DNA from: Sulfurovum sp.
GTDB lineage: Bacteria > Campylobacterota > Campylobacteria > Campylobacterales > Sulfurovaceae
NCBI GenBank assembly: GCA_027065815.1
Contig: JAMONL010000153.1
Location: 1 to 36,180 of the forward strand
Direction of reading: 5' to 3'
Length of the DNA stretch: 36,180 nucleotides
The notes below the pieces were generated by a model. It saw nothing but the letters and a program-made list of their open reading frames with translations. It had not been told where the DNA came from and did not search any database. The position numbers were made by a program, and so were the translations under genes. This document shows positions 17,020 through 25,944 of the stretch, in pieces. Each line of letters opens with the position of its first letter. The stretch's first letter is position 1.

Positions 17020-17940
17020 TTAAAACTGCTTCTCCAAAAATGGAATGATCTGCTTCTTACGGCTCATCACACCTTTTAACCAAACCTGAGGAGCATCTTC
17101 CAGTGTTACATCAAATGCATTTTCAATCTTACTCACATCATCAGAAAGTACAAGCAGTTGTGATCCCTCTTGCATAATATCTGTCAAAAGAAGAAGTACC
17201 GTATGTCTATTCCCCTCTTCTTTCAGTTCTTTCATCGCAGCAAAAAGGTCTTCTTTCATGGTATCAAATACAGAAAGGTCAACCACTTCAAGCTGTCCGA
17301 CACCGATCTTGTTTCCACCCATATTGAAGTCTTTGAAATCTCTCAGTACCAACTCTCTTGGCGTAGCATTAAGCACATTTGATTTGACAATGAACATTTC
17401 CATTCCCAATGCTTTGTAATCCTCAATACCGGCGATCTCTGCCAACTCTTTACAGGCTTTGGTATCTTCTTTGGTACAGGTCGGTGATTTGAAAATGACC
17501 GTATCACTCAATATCGCACACATCATCATGCCTGCAAGTGCTTTAGGTATCTCAACATCATAGTAATCGAACATCTGTTTGACGATCGTGTTGGAACAGC
17601 CAACAGGACGTACCCACATTTCCAAAGGTGCATTGGTTTTAAGGTCCCCAAGTTTATGGTGATCTACGATCCCCAGGATCGTTGCTTCAGCAATATCTTC
17701 AGGACTCTGTGAACTCTCCATAAAGTCAATAAGATACACATTTTCACCTGCATATGAGGTTTTCAAAAGTGGTGCTTCATACCCAAACTTTTCAAGTATC
17801 CATTGTGTTTCAGGATTGAGCTCACCCTGTCTGGCAGGGATACACTCTTCACCCAGTTTGTTTTTCAAATATGAAAGCGAAATCGCACCTACGATCGAAT
17901 CTGTATCAGGAGTCGTGTGTCCAAATATATATGTTGCCAT
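17020..17940 (-). CDS. ppaC: manganese-dependent (family II) inorganic pyrophosphatase
   Basis: 306 aa; FGHTTPDTDSIVGAISL, GIVDHHKLGDL, RPVGCSNTIVKQMF, SDTVIFKSPTCT, C-terminal SRKKQIIPFLEK. Confidence 0.94.
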   Translation of the reverse strand: MATYIFGHTTPDTDSIVGAISLSYLKNKLGEECIPARQGELNPETQWILEKFGYEAPLLKTSYAGENVYLIDFMESSQSPEDIAEATILGIVDHHKLGDLKTNAPLEMWVRPVGCSNTIVKQMFDYYDVEIPKALAGMMMCAILSDTVIFKSPTCTKEDTKACKELAEIAGIEDYKALGMEMFIVKSNVLNATPRELVLRDFKDFNMGGNKIGVGQLEVVDLSVFDTMKEDLFAAMKELKEEGNRHTVLLLLTDIMQEGSQLLVLSDDVSKIENAFDVTLEDAPQVWLKGVMSRKKQIIPFLEKQF

Positions 17941-17970
17941 CTGTTTTCCTATCTTGGTTTTATTTGCGGG

Positions 17971-17979
17971 ATTATATCA
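17971..17979 (-). promoter_or_regulatory. extended -10 promoter TGATATAAT for ppaC
   Basis: Minus-strand TGATATAAT about 30 nt upstream of the ppaC start. Confidence 0.45.
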
Positions 17980-18795
17980 TACTTTAGAGCAATCTACAGA
18001 TACGATCTTTACCTCATCACGGTCTATACGTGCAGCAGTTAATTCTCCACCCCACAGGCAGCCGGTATCTAAGCCCAGTACGTTATCATCCTGGTACAGA
18101 CCCAATGTTGACCAGTGGCCAAAAATGATCTTCAGGTCAATATCTTTTCTGTGATGACACTCAAACCAGGGTTTTAACCCTTTCTCTTTCAATGCTTTGG
18201 TAGGCGGACCTTTTTGGTCAAAATCCAAACGATGATCTTTGTAACAGAAACGCATGCGTATAAAAGAACTGACAATATAGCGGTCGATATCAATATGACT
18301 GGCATTTCTGTCAAAACGCTCCACTCCGTGTTTGAACATCTGTGTTAACCATATCTCGACATCATCACGACTCAATCTCTCTTCGATTCGTTTGCTGTAT
18401 TCCAGTGCCATACCGAGATCGAACTCTGGAGAGATCCCCGCATGTGACATACAATACCCCAAAGCATAATCCACATGCAGAAACTTTTGATGGCAAAGCC
18501 ACGCAATAAGTGTTTTGGCTTTTGGAGACTGAAGTATAGGATCAATGGTTTCATTAGATTTTTTCACACCATAATAAGCTGCTATCAGTGCAAGGTCATG
18601 GTTTCCCAGGACAATGATCACTGACTCTTTAATACTATAAAGATATTCCAATACTTCTAAAGATTTTGGTCCACGGTTCACAAGATCCCCTGCGACCCAC
18701 AAGGTATCTTTAGCCGGGTCAAACTCAACTTTAGTGAGTAGTCTCTGTAGAGAGTCATAGCATCCTTGAATATCTCCTATAGCCCAAACTGCCAT
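17977..18795 (-). CDS. apaH: bis(5'-nucleosyl)-tetraphosphatase, symmetrical
   Basis: 272 aa; WAIGDIQGCYDSLQRLL, GDLVNRGPKSLEVLEYL, LGNHDLALIA, CMSHAGISPEFDL, FGHWSTLGLY, GLDTGCLWGGELTA. Confidence 0.95.
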   Translation of the reverse strand: MAVWAIGDIQGCYDSLQRLLTKVEFDPAKDTLWVAGDLVNRGPKSLEVLEYLYSIKESVIIVLGNHDLALIAAYYGVKKSNETIDPILQSPKAKTLIAWLCHQKFLHVDYALGYCMSHAGISPEFDLGMALEYSKRIEERLSRDDVEIWLTQMFKHGVERFDRNASHIDIDRYIVSSFIRMRFCYKDHRLDFDQKGPPTKALKEKGLKPWFECHHRKDIDLKIIFGHWSTLGLYQDDNVLGLDTGCLWGGELTAARIDRDEVKIVSVDCSKV

Positions 18796-19277
18796 TACAA
18801 TAACTCCTTATAGATTTTACATTTCTCATTAAAAGACATTTTTGCATAGGCAGATGAAGGAGAAGGCAGATACACCCTCTCTATTTCCAAATAGCCAAAA
18901 TGAGTTTCAAAAAGTGCCTGTGATTTTTTCCCTGTAAATGCCAGCTTTTTTATAGTTGGGTTCTCTTCTAAAAATACAGCGATGTTATTCACCTCTTCAT
19001 TTTCTAAGGAACTATCCAATGAGTTATCGCGTGAGCAAGCTTTTATCATATCCCAAAGACCATATTTGCACTCTTTTAAGAGCCAGATCTTTTGATCACG
19101 GTTATTGACAGGGTATGAGGTTATCGTTTCCAAAATCTTCCAGAACTGATTACGCGGATGTGCATAATAGAAATTGTTTTCAAAAGATTTAATACTCGGA
19201 AAAGAACCCAGTATCAAGATCTCTGTATCTTTGAAAACGATAGGCTTAAAAGGATGTTCCAAAATTTTATCTTCCAT
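18795..19277 (-). CDS. DNA-deoxyinosine (hypoxanthine-DNA) glycosylase, uracil-DNA glycosylase superfamily
   Basis: 160 aa; HPFKPI, ILILGSFPSIKSFENNFYYAHPRNQFWKIL, YGLWDMIKACSRDNSLDSSL, LAFTGKKSQALF, LPSPSSAYA. Start overlaps apaH as TAATG. Confidence 0.85.
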   Translation of the reverse strand: MEDKILEHPFKPIVFKDTEILILGSFPSIKSFENNFYYAHPRNQFWKILETITSYPVNNRDQKIWLLKECKYGLWDMIKACSRDNSLDSSLENEEVNNIAVFLEENPTIKKLAFTGKKSQALFETHFGYLEIERVYLPSPSSAYAKMSFNEKCKIYKELL

Positions 19278-19299
19278 ACTGCCTGATCCTTATTTTATC

Positions 19300-19381
19300 T
19301 CGCCTACACGGCTACACTTCGTTCCGACCGTTTCGGTTCCAAAGCTACAAACGACAAGCAGTTGTCGTTTGCTTACGCTTC
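19300..19381. repeat. structured intergenic element with nested inverted repeats
   Basis: Contains a perfect 10 bp stem CAAACGACAA-GCAG-TTGTCGTTTG (19348..19371) and ACCG-TTT-CGGT (19327..19337), between two same-strand genes. Confidence 0.45.
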
Positions 19382-19861
19382 TCATTTACAAGCTTTCTGC
19401 ATATTTCTCACCATCAGAACCAATAATGCTAAAGAGAAGATCTTAAAATTGATCTCTGATCCTTTATGGGTATTGATGAAAGCTGCTGATTTTGTCATCT
19501 CTTCACCTGCCAACTGCATGGTCAGGATATCTGGGATGTAGTATTGTGAAAAAAGCAGACCGGTTGTAAATACGAAAAAGGTTGCTACCTGCGTGATGGT
19601 ATCTCTCTCAAATTTTTTGTATTTGTACCCTTCATAAAGTGCGACCATGATCAACATGAAGTTCACTAAATAAGAGAGCCTTACAAAGTTCTGTGTCATG
19701 ATTAGTCCTTCCTGATAGTGACTTAACACTTCAGATCCTAACCATTGTTCCGTATGAAAAGTCACGGGTGCTACGACAATACCTGCGTAGAGTCCTGCAC
19801 CCAGTACAGCACCTAAAAGTGTCAAATAAGCCATTGTTGCCATTCTAAAATATTTATTCAT
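19382..19861 (-). CDS. DUF4149-like four-TM membrane protein
   Basis: 159 aa; GAVLGAGLYAGIVVAPVTFHTEQWLGSEVLSHYQEGLIMTQNFVRLSY followed by three further hydrophobic segments. Confidence 0.65.
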   Translation of the reverse strand: MNKYFRMATMAYLTLLGAVLGAGLYAGIVVAPVTFHTEQWLGSEVLSHYQEGLIMTQNFVRLSYLVNFMLIMVALYEGYKYKKFERDTITQVATFFVFTTGLLFSQYYIPDILTMQLAGEEMTKSAAFINTHKGSEINFKIFSLALLVLMVRNMQKACK

Positions 19862-19878
19862 TTTTCATTTTCCTTATG

Positions 19879-20700
19879 CTAGTAAAACTCTATTACAAAT
19901 CCGCGATCAAAACCTGCAAGATCTTTATAGAATTGAACGGATTTTACTCCAACTTCTTTAACAAAAGCTTGTATCGGCTCTTTTTGATCATAACCCATTT
20001 CACATGCAAGGTATTTTGTGCCTTTTACTTGTGTATTAACGATAATTTGTTTTAAAAGTTCATCACCGACTCGACCTCCGAACAATGCCTCTTTAGGCTC
20101 ATAATCCACCACATTGGATTTCAACAAAAAATCTTCAGCAATATAGGGAGGATTGGAAACGACCAGTTCCAAAGTTTCAGGGACTTCATCGATCAGGTTG
20201 GATCTTCTTAATTCAATCTGATCTTTCAATCCGAAAGTATCTCTGTTTCTCCCTGCCACTTTCAAAGGCGTATCACAAATATCAGTGGCAATGATCTTTA
20301 ATTGAGGAAACATACGTGCCAAGACCACAGAGATAGCGCCGGAACCTATACCTATTTCAGCCATACGTGTGATCTTCTCTTTTTCAATGATCTCTGCTAC
20401 CAGATCTATCAGTATCTCCGTTTCCGGCCGGGGGATCAGTACTCCAGGTTCTACAGCCAAATGAATATCATAAAAACTGGCAGATCCTACGATATATTCA
20501 TACGGTTCATGTTTGACTCTGCGTAGTACAAGCTTCTTAAAACCGTCAAGATCTTCAAGCTCATCCGAAGCATGAATGATCAAAAACATACGGTCTCTGT
20601 TCAGATGATATGCCAAAAGCAGTTCTGCTTCATACAAAGGCCGTTCGCAACTCTCTTCAAGTTGAGAAGCTGCCCATTTAATACTTTCATTGATTGTCAT
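19879..20700 (-). CDS. prmC: peptide chain release factor N(5)-glutamine methyltransferase
   Basis: 273 aa; PYEYIVGSASFYDIHLAVEPGVLIPRPETEILID, IGIGSGAISVVLA, VSNPPYIAE. Confidence 0.95.
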   Translation of the reverse strand: MTINESIKWAASQLEESCERPLYEAELLLAYHLNRDRMFLIIHASDELEDLDGFKKLVLRRVKHEPYEYIVGSASFYDIHLAVEPGVLIPRPETEILIDLVAEIIEKEKITRMAEIGIGSGAISVVLARMFPQLKIIATDICDTPLKVAGRNRDTFGLKDQIELRRSNLIDEVPETLELVVSNPPYIAEDFLLKSNVVDYEPKEALFGGRVGDELLKQIIVNTQVKGTKYLACEMGYDQKEPIQAFVKEVGVKSVQFYKDLAGFDRGFVIEFY

Positions 20701-20803
20701 TGTCTATTTATTTCCAAAAATTATATTAATTTACTTTAATACTGTATACTTGTAGTAATTATAGCGAAGTATTTCTCACTATTTCAATCCAAAAAGGCAC
20801 TCA

Positions 20804-21340
20804 ATGGTTTCCAACTACCAGTTCCCCCAATTCCCCAAAAGCAAAATATTTGAAAAGATGAAAAACTCTTTTGTCAAAAGATTTTTAACGGACAAAGCAA
20901 GTATCCGCTATCTCGAAGAGGGATTCATTAAAGCCACTGATATACCTTTTGTCAAATATATCGGAATGAAAGAAAATAATGAACAACTCTCTTTGGATCT
21001 TAAAAAAACCGTCTGTAACCATGTTGAGACCATTCATGCCGCTGCTCAGTTCACTTTAGCAGAAACAGAGAGTGGGATGCGTTTACAGAGCCTTTTCCCG
21101 GAACTTGAACAAAAAGTCATCCCTCTAGTGAGGGAGGCACAGATCAAATATAAAAAGCCTGCCACACAAAAGATCATTGCTTACTCATTTGTTGAAGATG
21201 AAGCAGTGGAGAAATTTAAACAGCAGTTCGCCAAAAAAGGCAGAGCATTGCTTCAGATCAGAGTGGAGATCCGTGATATTGATGATGTACTGACTTCTGA
21301 AGCACGCTATACCTGGTATGTACAGGCACGTGTTGATTGA
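20804..21340 (+). CDS. DUF4442/PaaI-like hotdog-fold protein
   Basis: 178 aa; VKYIGMKENNEQLSLDLKKTVCNHVETIHAAAQFTLAETESGMRLQSLFP, typical of hotdog thioesterase-like DUF4442. An internal start at MKNSFVKRFL is possible. Confidence 0.65.
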   Translation: MVSNYQFPQFPKSKIFEKMKNSFVKRFLTDKASIRYLEEGFIKATDIPFVKYIGMKENNEQLSLDLKKTVCNHVETIHAAAQFTLAETESGMRLQSLFPELEQKVIPLVREAQIKYKKPATQKIIAYSFVEDEAVEKFKQQFAKKGRALLQIRVEIRDIDDVLTSEARYTWYVQARVD

Positions 21341-21343
21341 TTC

Positions 21344-22630
21344 TTACTCTTTATCTATATAGGCAAAAATACCATCATTCGGTAATGCCGGTTCTTCAAG
21401 TTTCTCCTCTTCCCCTATGATCACATTGCTCGCATCATAACCCAATTCTTTAAGTCTCTCAAGTACCGGGGGATGAGTATAATAGAAGAAGATCACCAAA
21501 GGATGAGATTTTGGAAATGCTTTATTCTCTGTGACAAGTTTCATAAGGGCTGAGACCAAATTCTCTTTCCCTCCCATTTTTGAACCAAATTCATCCGCTG
21601 CATATTCATTGTGACGGCTGACATATGACATGACCGGAGTAAAGACAAAACTCACAAGAGGTAAAAGTAGCATCAGCATCGCTATCTTGACACCTGCTTC
21701 AGGAGAAACGCCCATGGCAATAAAAAGGTCATCCGGCAAATGTCCAAAAAGATAAAAAGAGATGAAAAGTAAAACACCCATCAGAGCGATATTCTTCCAA
21801 ATATCTCCATGAGAGAAATGTCCCAATTCATGTCCCAATACAGCCAAAAGTTCCTTTTGGTTCAGTTTTTCAACCAAAGTATCAAAAAGAACCACCCTTT
21901 TACTTTTTCCTAAACCACCGAAAAATGCATTCAAACGGCTATCACGCTTGGAAGCGTCCATGATGAAAATACCGTCACTTTTCAATCCTGCCTGCTCCAT
22001 CAGCCTGATAATGGCATCTCTGAGTTCCCCCTCTTCCAACGGAGAGAATTTATTGAAAAGGCTCATGAAGAACGGCATAAGAACATTGGCCATGACTGCA
22101 ATAGAGAACATAAGGATAAAGCCCAGGAGCCACCAATTCGCATAATTTGAAATGATCCATGCCAAAAGTGAAAAGATCACACCGCCGATCACAAAGAAAA
22201 GCAGTGCGGATTTTAGGTTGTCCATAATAAACATCTTCGGAGTCATTTTGTTAAATCCGAAATCTTCATCGATCTTGAATGTCTGGTAAAGCTGAAAAGG
22301 AAGCCCTACCACATAGTTAATAGCGATAAATCCAAAGAGAAAGAGGACTGCCTGTATAATCGCATTTTCTGCATGTATAAGGGAAGACAAAAAGACAAAC
22401 CCGGCAAGTACCCACCATACGAACATCAGGTAATCCACAAACATTTCAACCAGTGAAAGTTTCTCTTTGGCAACGGCATAGTTGGCAGCAACCGTATATT
22501 TTCCTTTAGGCATTAAGACAGGGTCTTTCCGTTTCTCGTCATTGATATATCCTATCTGCATGACTGAAATGTATATTCTCATAAATGTATAAATGGTGTA
22601 TAAAGCAAGTATTATTTCCAACATTAGCAT
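21344..22630 (-). CDS. M48-family metallopeptidase (Ste24/CAAX prenyl protease-like)
   Basis: 428 aa; GLPFQLYQTFKIDEDFGFNKMTPKMF, LAVLGHELGHFSHGDIWKN, RHNEYAADEFGSKMG. Confidence 0.93.
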   Translation of the reverse strand: MLMLEIILALYTIYTFMRIYISVMQIGYINDEKRKDPVLMPKGKYTVAANYAVAKEKLSLVEMFVDYLMFVWWVLAGFVFLSSLIHAENAIIQAVLFLFGFIAINYVVGLPFQLYQTFKIDEDFGFNKMTPKMFIMDNLKSALLFFVIGGVIFSLLAWIISNYANWWLLGFILMFSIAVMANVLMPFFMSLFNKFSPLEEGELRDAIIRLMEQAGLKSDGIFIMDASKRDSRLNAFFGGLGKSKRVVLFDTLVEKLNQKELLAVLGHELGHFSHGDIWKNIALMGVLLFISFYLFGHLPDDLFIAMGVSPEAGVKIAMLMLLLPLVSFVFTPVMSYVSRHNEYAADEFGSKMGGKENLVSALMKLVTENKAFPKSHPLVIFFYYTHPPVLERLKELGYDASNVIIGEEEKLEEPALPNDGIFAYIDKE

Positions 22631-22696
22631 TCCTTATTAATTCGTTAGTGAAATATATCAGGATGAACTTTATCAAGCCTTAAAATTGACTCTCTT

Positions 22697-22705
22697 TGCT
22701 ATAAT
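22697..22705 (+). promoter_or_regulatory. extended -10 promoter TGCTATAAT for the ABC-F gene
   Basis: Exact TGnTATAAT about 28 nt upstream of the GTG start. Confidence 0.5.
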
Positions 22706-22732
22706 TACAGCAATAATAACCAAGGAACAAAT

Positions 22733-24670
22733 GTGGCACTTATTGACCTCTTCGACATTAAAAAACAGTATGACATTAAAGTACTTCTGAAGCATGTAGA
22801 TTTTCATCTCAATGAAGGGGAACGCATTGCCGTAGTCGGGCAGAACGGATGTGGAAAATCGACGCTGATGAAGATAGTGCTGGGCACAGAAGAACCTACA
22901 GAGGGTAAACGTGTTGTAGGGAACAATATACATATAGAGATGCTTGCGCAGCAACCGCATTTTTCGACGACCTTAAATGTAAGAGATGCCATCCTGAATG
23001 AGCTTAGTGAACTTAAGGAGGCACAGGAGAAGCACAGTGAACTCAGCTCTGCAGTGGCTCAAGATTTTGAGAACAAAGACCTTTTGGCCAAACTCGAAGA
23101 AGTTTCGGCCTACCTTGACCACCACAATGCCTGGAACCTCGATGACAAAATAGAACGTATCTTGCAGGAATTCAAACTCAAAGAGTATGAAGATCGTCTG
23201 GTCATCTCCCTCTCAGGTGGGGAACAGCGACGTGTAGCACTGGCTTCTCTCGTGCTTAAAAAACCGGACGTTCTGCTCCTGGATGAGCCCACCAACCACC
23301 TGGATGTCTATATGGTTGAGTTTTTGGAAGAGATACTGCTTAAAGAAAAATTTACCCTGCTCTTCATCTCACATGACAGACACTTCATTGATACCATTGC
23401 CACTTCAGTCGTAGAAGTGGAAAATCAGAAACTTGTCTCTTACAAGGGTGGCTACCGTGACTATCTGCATCTCAAAGAAGAGCGTATGAAATCCCTTGCC
23501 AAAACCCACGATACACTCACCAAATTCCTCAAGCGTGAAGAGGAATGGCTTGGTAAAAGTGTCCGAGCCAGAGAGAAACGTAACCAGGGACGGAAGGCAA
23601 GGGTCTTTGAACTTAGAGAGCAGGCACAGAAGAACCCCACACTTATACGCAAAATGCAGGTCGAACTTGAACGTGAGAAAAAAAGCTGGAAAGGAGAAAA
23701 GACCCTAAGCAAAAGAAAAATGCTTTTTGATGTGGAAAATCTTCGCTACAGTATTGCCGGGAAACTGCTCATAGAAGACTTCTCCACCAGGATCCTGCAA
23801 AAAGACAAAATAGCCATTGTGGGAGTGAACGGTGCGGGAAAATCTACGCTTCTAAAACTCCTGCTTGAACGTCTGAAACCTGATGCTGGAAGCATTAAAA
23901 AAGGAGAATTCTCCATAGGCTACTTTGACCAGCACAGAGAGATGCTCGATGATGAGCACACCCTCATTGAAACTTTTTGTCCAGACGGGGGTGACCATGT
24001 CGATGTACAGGGTGCACATATGCATGTTTTTGCCTACCTTAAAACCTTTCTCTTTCCTGAAGAGTATATGAGTAAAAAAGTAGGTCAGCTCAGTGGCGGT
24101 GAAAAGAACCGTGTGGCACTAGCACTGCTCTTTACCAAAAATGTAGAATGCCTGATACTCGATGAGCCTACCAATGATCTGGATATCCAGACCATTAATA
24201 TTCTCGAAGACAAACTCATCAGCTTTCAGGGTGCCCTGCTCTTTGTTTCCCATGACCGCTACTTCATAGATAAGATCGCCTCCAAACTTTTTATTTTCAA
24301 AGGCAACGGGTTGGTTGAAGAGTCTTACCAAAGCTACACAGAGTACCTGGAGATAGAGAAAGAGATGAAAGAACTTTCTGCTCTTGCGCAGGAAGTACAA
24401 AGTACTGTTAAAAAAGAAGAGAAGCCTAAAAACAAAACACAGACCAAATTGAGCTACAAAGAGCAAAAAGACCTGGATACCCTGCCCGATGAGATAGAAG
24501 CTATGGAAAATGAAATAGAAGCGTTAAATCACTGCCTTAGTGATCCAAAGTGCTATCAGAAAAAAGGACTTACTGCCATTTCAGAAGAGCTGGCAATACT
24601 GGAAAGGGTCTATGAAGAAAAAAGTGATCGTTATCTGGAAGTGCTGGATATCTATGAAAGTCTGCAATAA
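22733..24670 (+). CDS. ABC-F family ATP-binding protein (Uup-like), GTG start
   Basis: 645 aa; two ABC domains: GQNGCGKST...LSGGEQRRVALASL...LLLDEPTNHLD and GVNGAGKST...LSGGEKNRVALALL...LILDEPTNDLD; C-terminal coiled coil. Confidence 0.94.
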   Translation: MALIDLFDIKKQYDIKVLLKHVDFHLNEGERIAVVGQNGCGKSTLMKIVLGTEEPTEGKRVVGNNIHIEMLAQQPHFSTTLNVRDAILNELSELKEAQEKHSELSSAVAQDFENKDLLAKLEEVSAYLDHHNAWNLDDKIERILQEFKLKEYEDRLVISLSGGEQRRVALASLVLKKPDVLLLDEPTNHLDVYMVEFLEEILLKEKFTLLFISHDRHFIDTIATSVVEVENQKLVSYKGGYRDYLHLKEERMKSLAKTHDTLTKFLKREEEWLGKSVRAREKRNQGRKARVFELREQAQKNPTLIRKMQVELEREKKSWKGEKTLSKRKMLFDVENLRYSIAGKLLIEDFSTRILQKDKIAIVGVNGAGKSTLLKLLLERLKPDAGSIKKGEFSIGYFDQHREMLDDEHTLIETFCPDGGDHVDVQGAHMHVFAYLKTFLFPEEYMSKKVGQLSGGEKNRVALALLFTKNVECLILDEPTNDLDIQTINILEDKLISFQGALLFVSHDRYFIDKIASKLFIFKGNGLVEESYQSYTEYLEIEKEMKELSALAQEVQSTVKKEEKPKNKTQTKLSYKEQKDLDTLPDEIEAMENEIEALNHCLSDPKCYQKKGLTAISEELAILERVYEEKSDRYLEVLDIYESLQ

Positions 24671-24679
24671 GCCGCTAGA

Positions 24680-25924
24680 TCAATAATAGATCACGACAGA
24701 GCGTCTTCCCCATCGTAGTGCTCTTCTCCTGTTAGTTCCCATATAGATATCAATACGTTTACGGTATCTTTTATTCATTTTATCTCGTACGGTATAAAGC
24801 CCCGAAAGTCCTCCGATCCTTACTTTTGAACCGTTTCGTAACCCATATCTCGTAAGCATATCTCTTGATACCGCTATAATCTTCATTCCCGGACGAATAC
24901 GGTTATTCCATGCAGCCAGGAAAGGTGTTTTATCGGTCTGCCCACGATGTGAGCTATAAGCAGTTGCAGTGACACGAAGTTTTCTTTTACCAAAACCTCT
25001 GATCATTTTTGATTTCTTGGCTTCTGCTCTCTTCTTCGCTTCCCGTGCCTTTCTCTCTTTTTCCAATTGGGCGATCTTATAGGGAAACGGCAAAACAAGT
25101 TTTTTACCTATACAGATAACAGAGCTTTTTTTCAACTGATTGTATTTCAAAATGTCTTTGCTTGAAAGATTAAAATCCTGTGCAATCGATCCCACATTGT
25201 CTCCAGGCTGAATGGTATACTCTGCTTTTGCAATAATGTCTACCATCTCCTGTTTCATAGGTATGATCAGTTTTTTTCCGATCTTGAGTGGCTCAGCTTT
25301 TTTAAGCTGATTTAATTCTCTGAGTTCAGCTGTTTTCAAACGGAATTTTCTTGCGATCGTACTCAGAGTATCTCCACGTTCAACCGTATAAAAACTTTTT
25401 AATTTTTCTTTTTCTTTTTCTTTTTCCTTTTGTTCTTCTGGTGGTTTGATCTTCTCAACAATTTCATCACTAGGAACACATACAGTCTCTTTTTGTTTTT
25501 TGGCATAAGATTCTTCTGCCATTTTTAGTATCTTTGCCAAGGTTGCTGCTCTGCGTATCTCCAACTCTTTTGAGAAAGATTGTTCATTATCATTAGGTGC
25601 GCTCTCTATATTCAAGCTTTCAAGTTGTCGCTCCTGGCTTCCTTCATAACGTATGGGTTTTTCGATCTTGACATATTTTTCTATCATATCAACAACAGAA
25701 ATAACTTTTACAGAGGTTTTTTTAGGAACAGGCAGTGTTTTATCAATGATCAGTTTTGTTTCATCTTTCTGATACTCTATCTCTTTTGCTATCAAGAACT
25801 TTGTACTGTAAGGATTACACTTTGACATTCCTCCTGTAGCGACTCTACACTCCAGAGACCCTTTGGCAGAAGCTGCAGTGATGATAAAAGGAAAGAGGCA
25901 AAGTATAAAATATTTTCTGGACAT
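24680..25924 (-). CDS. secreted protein with two LysM domains and a C-terminal 3D domain
   Basis: 414 aa; signal peptide, YTVERGDTLSTIARKFRL...IGKKLIIP, YTIQPGDNVGSIAQDFNL...IGKKLVLPFP, then RVTATAYSSHRGQTDKTP...VRDKMNKRYRKRIDIYMG. Confidence 0.85.
   Translation of the reverse strand: MSRKYFILCLFPFIITAASAKGSLECRVATGGMSKCNPYSTKFLIAKEIEYQKDETKLIIDKTLPVPKKTSVKVISVVDMIEKYVKIEKPIRYEGSQERQLESLNIESAPNDNEQSFSKELEIRRAATLAKILKMAEESYAKKQKETVCVPSDEIVEKIKPPEEQKEKEKEKEKLKSFYTVERGDTLSTIARKFRLKTAELRELNQLKKAEPLKIGKKLIIPMKQEMVDIIAKAEYTIQPGDNVGSIAQDFNLSSKDILKYNQLKKSSVICIGKKLVLPFPYKIAQLEKERKAREAKKRAEAKKSKMIRGFGKRKLRVTATAYSSHRGQTDKTPFLAAWNNRIRPGMKIIAVSRDMLTRYGLRNGSKVRIGGLSGLYTVRDKMNKRYRKRIDIYMGTNRRRALRWGRRSVVIYY
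25402..25427. repeat. hexanucleotide simple-sequence tract (CTTTTT/AAAAAG) inside the LysM/3D CDS
   Basis: TTTTTCTTTTTCTTTTTCTTTTTCC, encoding KEKEKEKEK. Confidence 0.7.
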
Positions 25925-25944
25925 TACGTGATGCTAAACTTAAA

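Noticed and set aside
22673-22960. 95-aa minus-strand ORF overlapping the ABC-F start
   Set aside because: Overlaps the promoter and start of a strongly supported ABC-F gene, with no domain.
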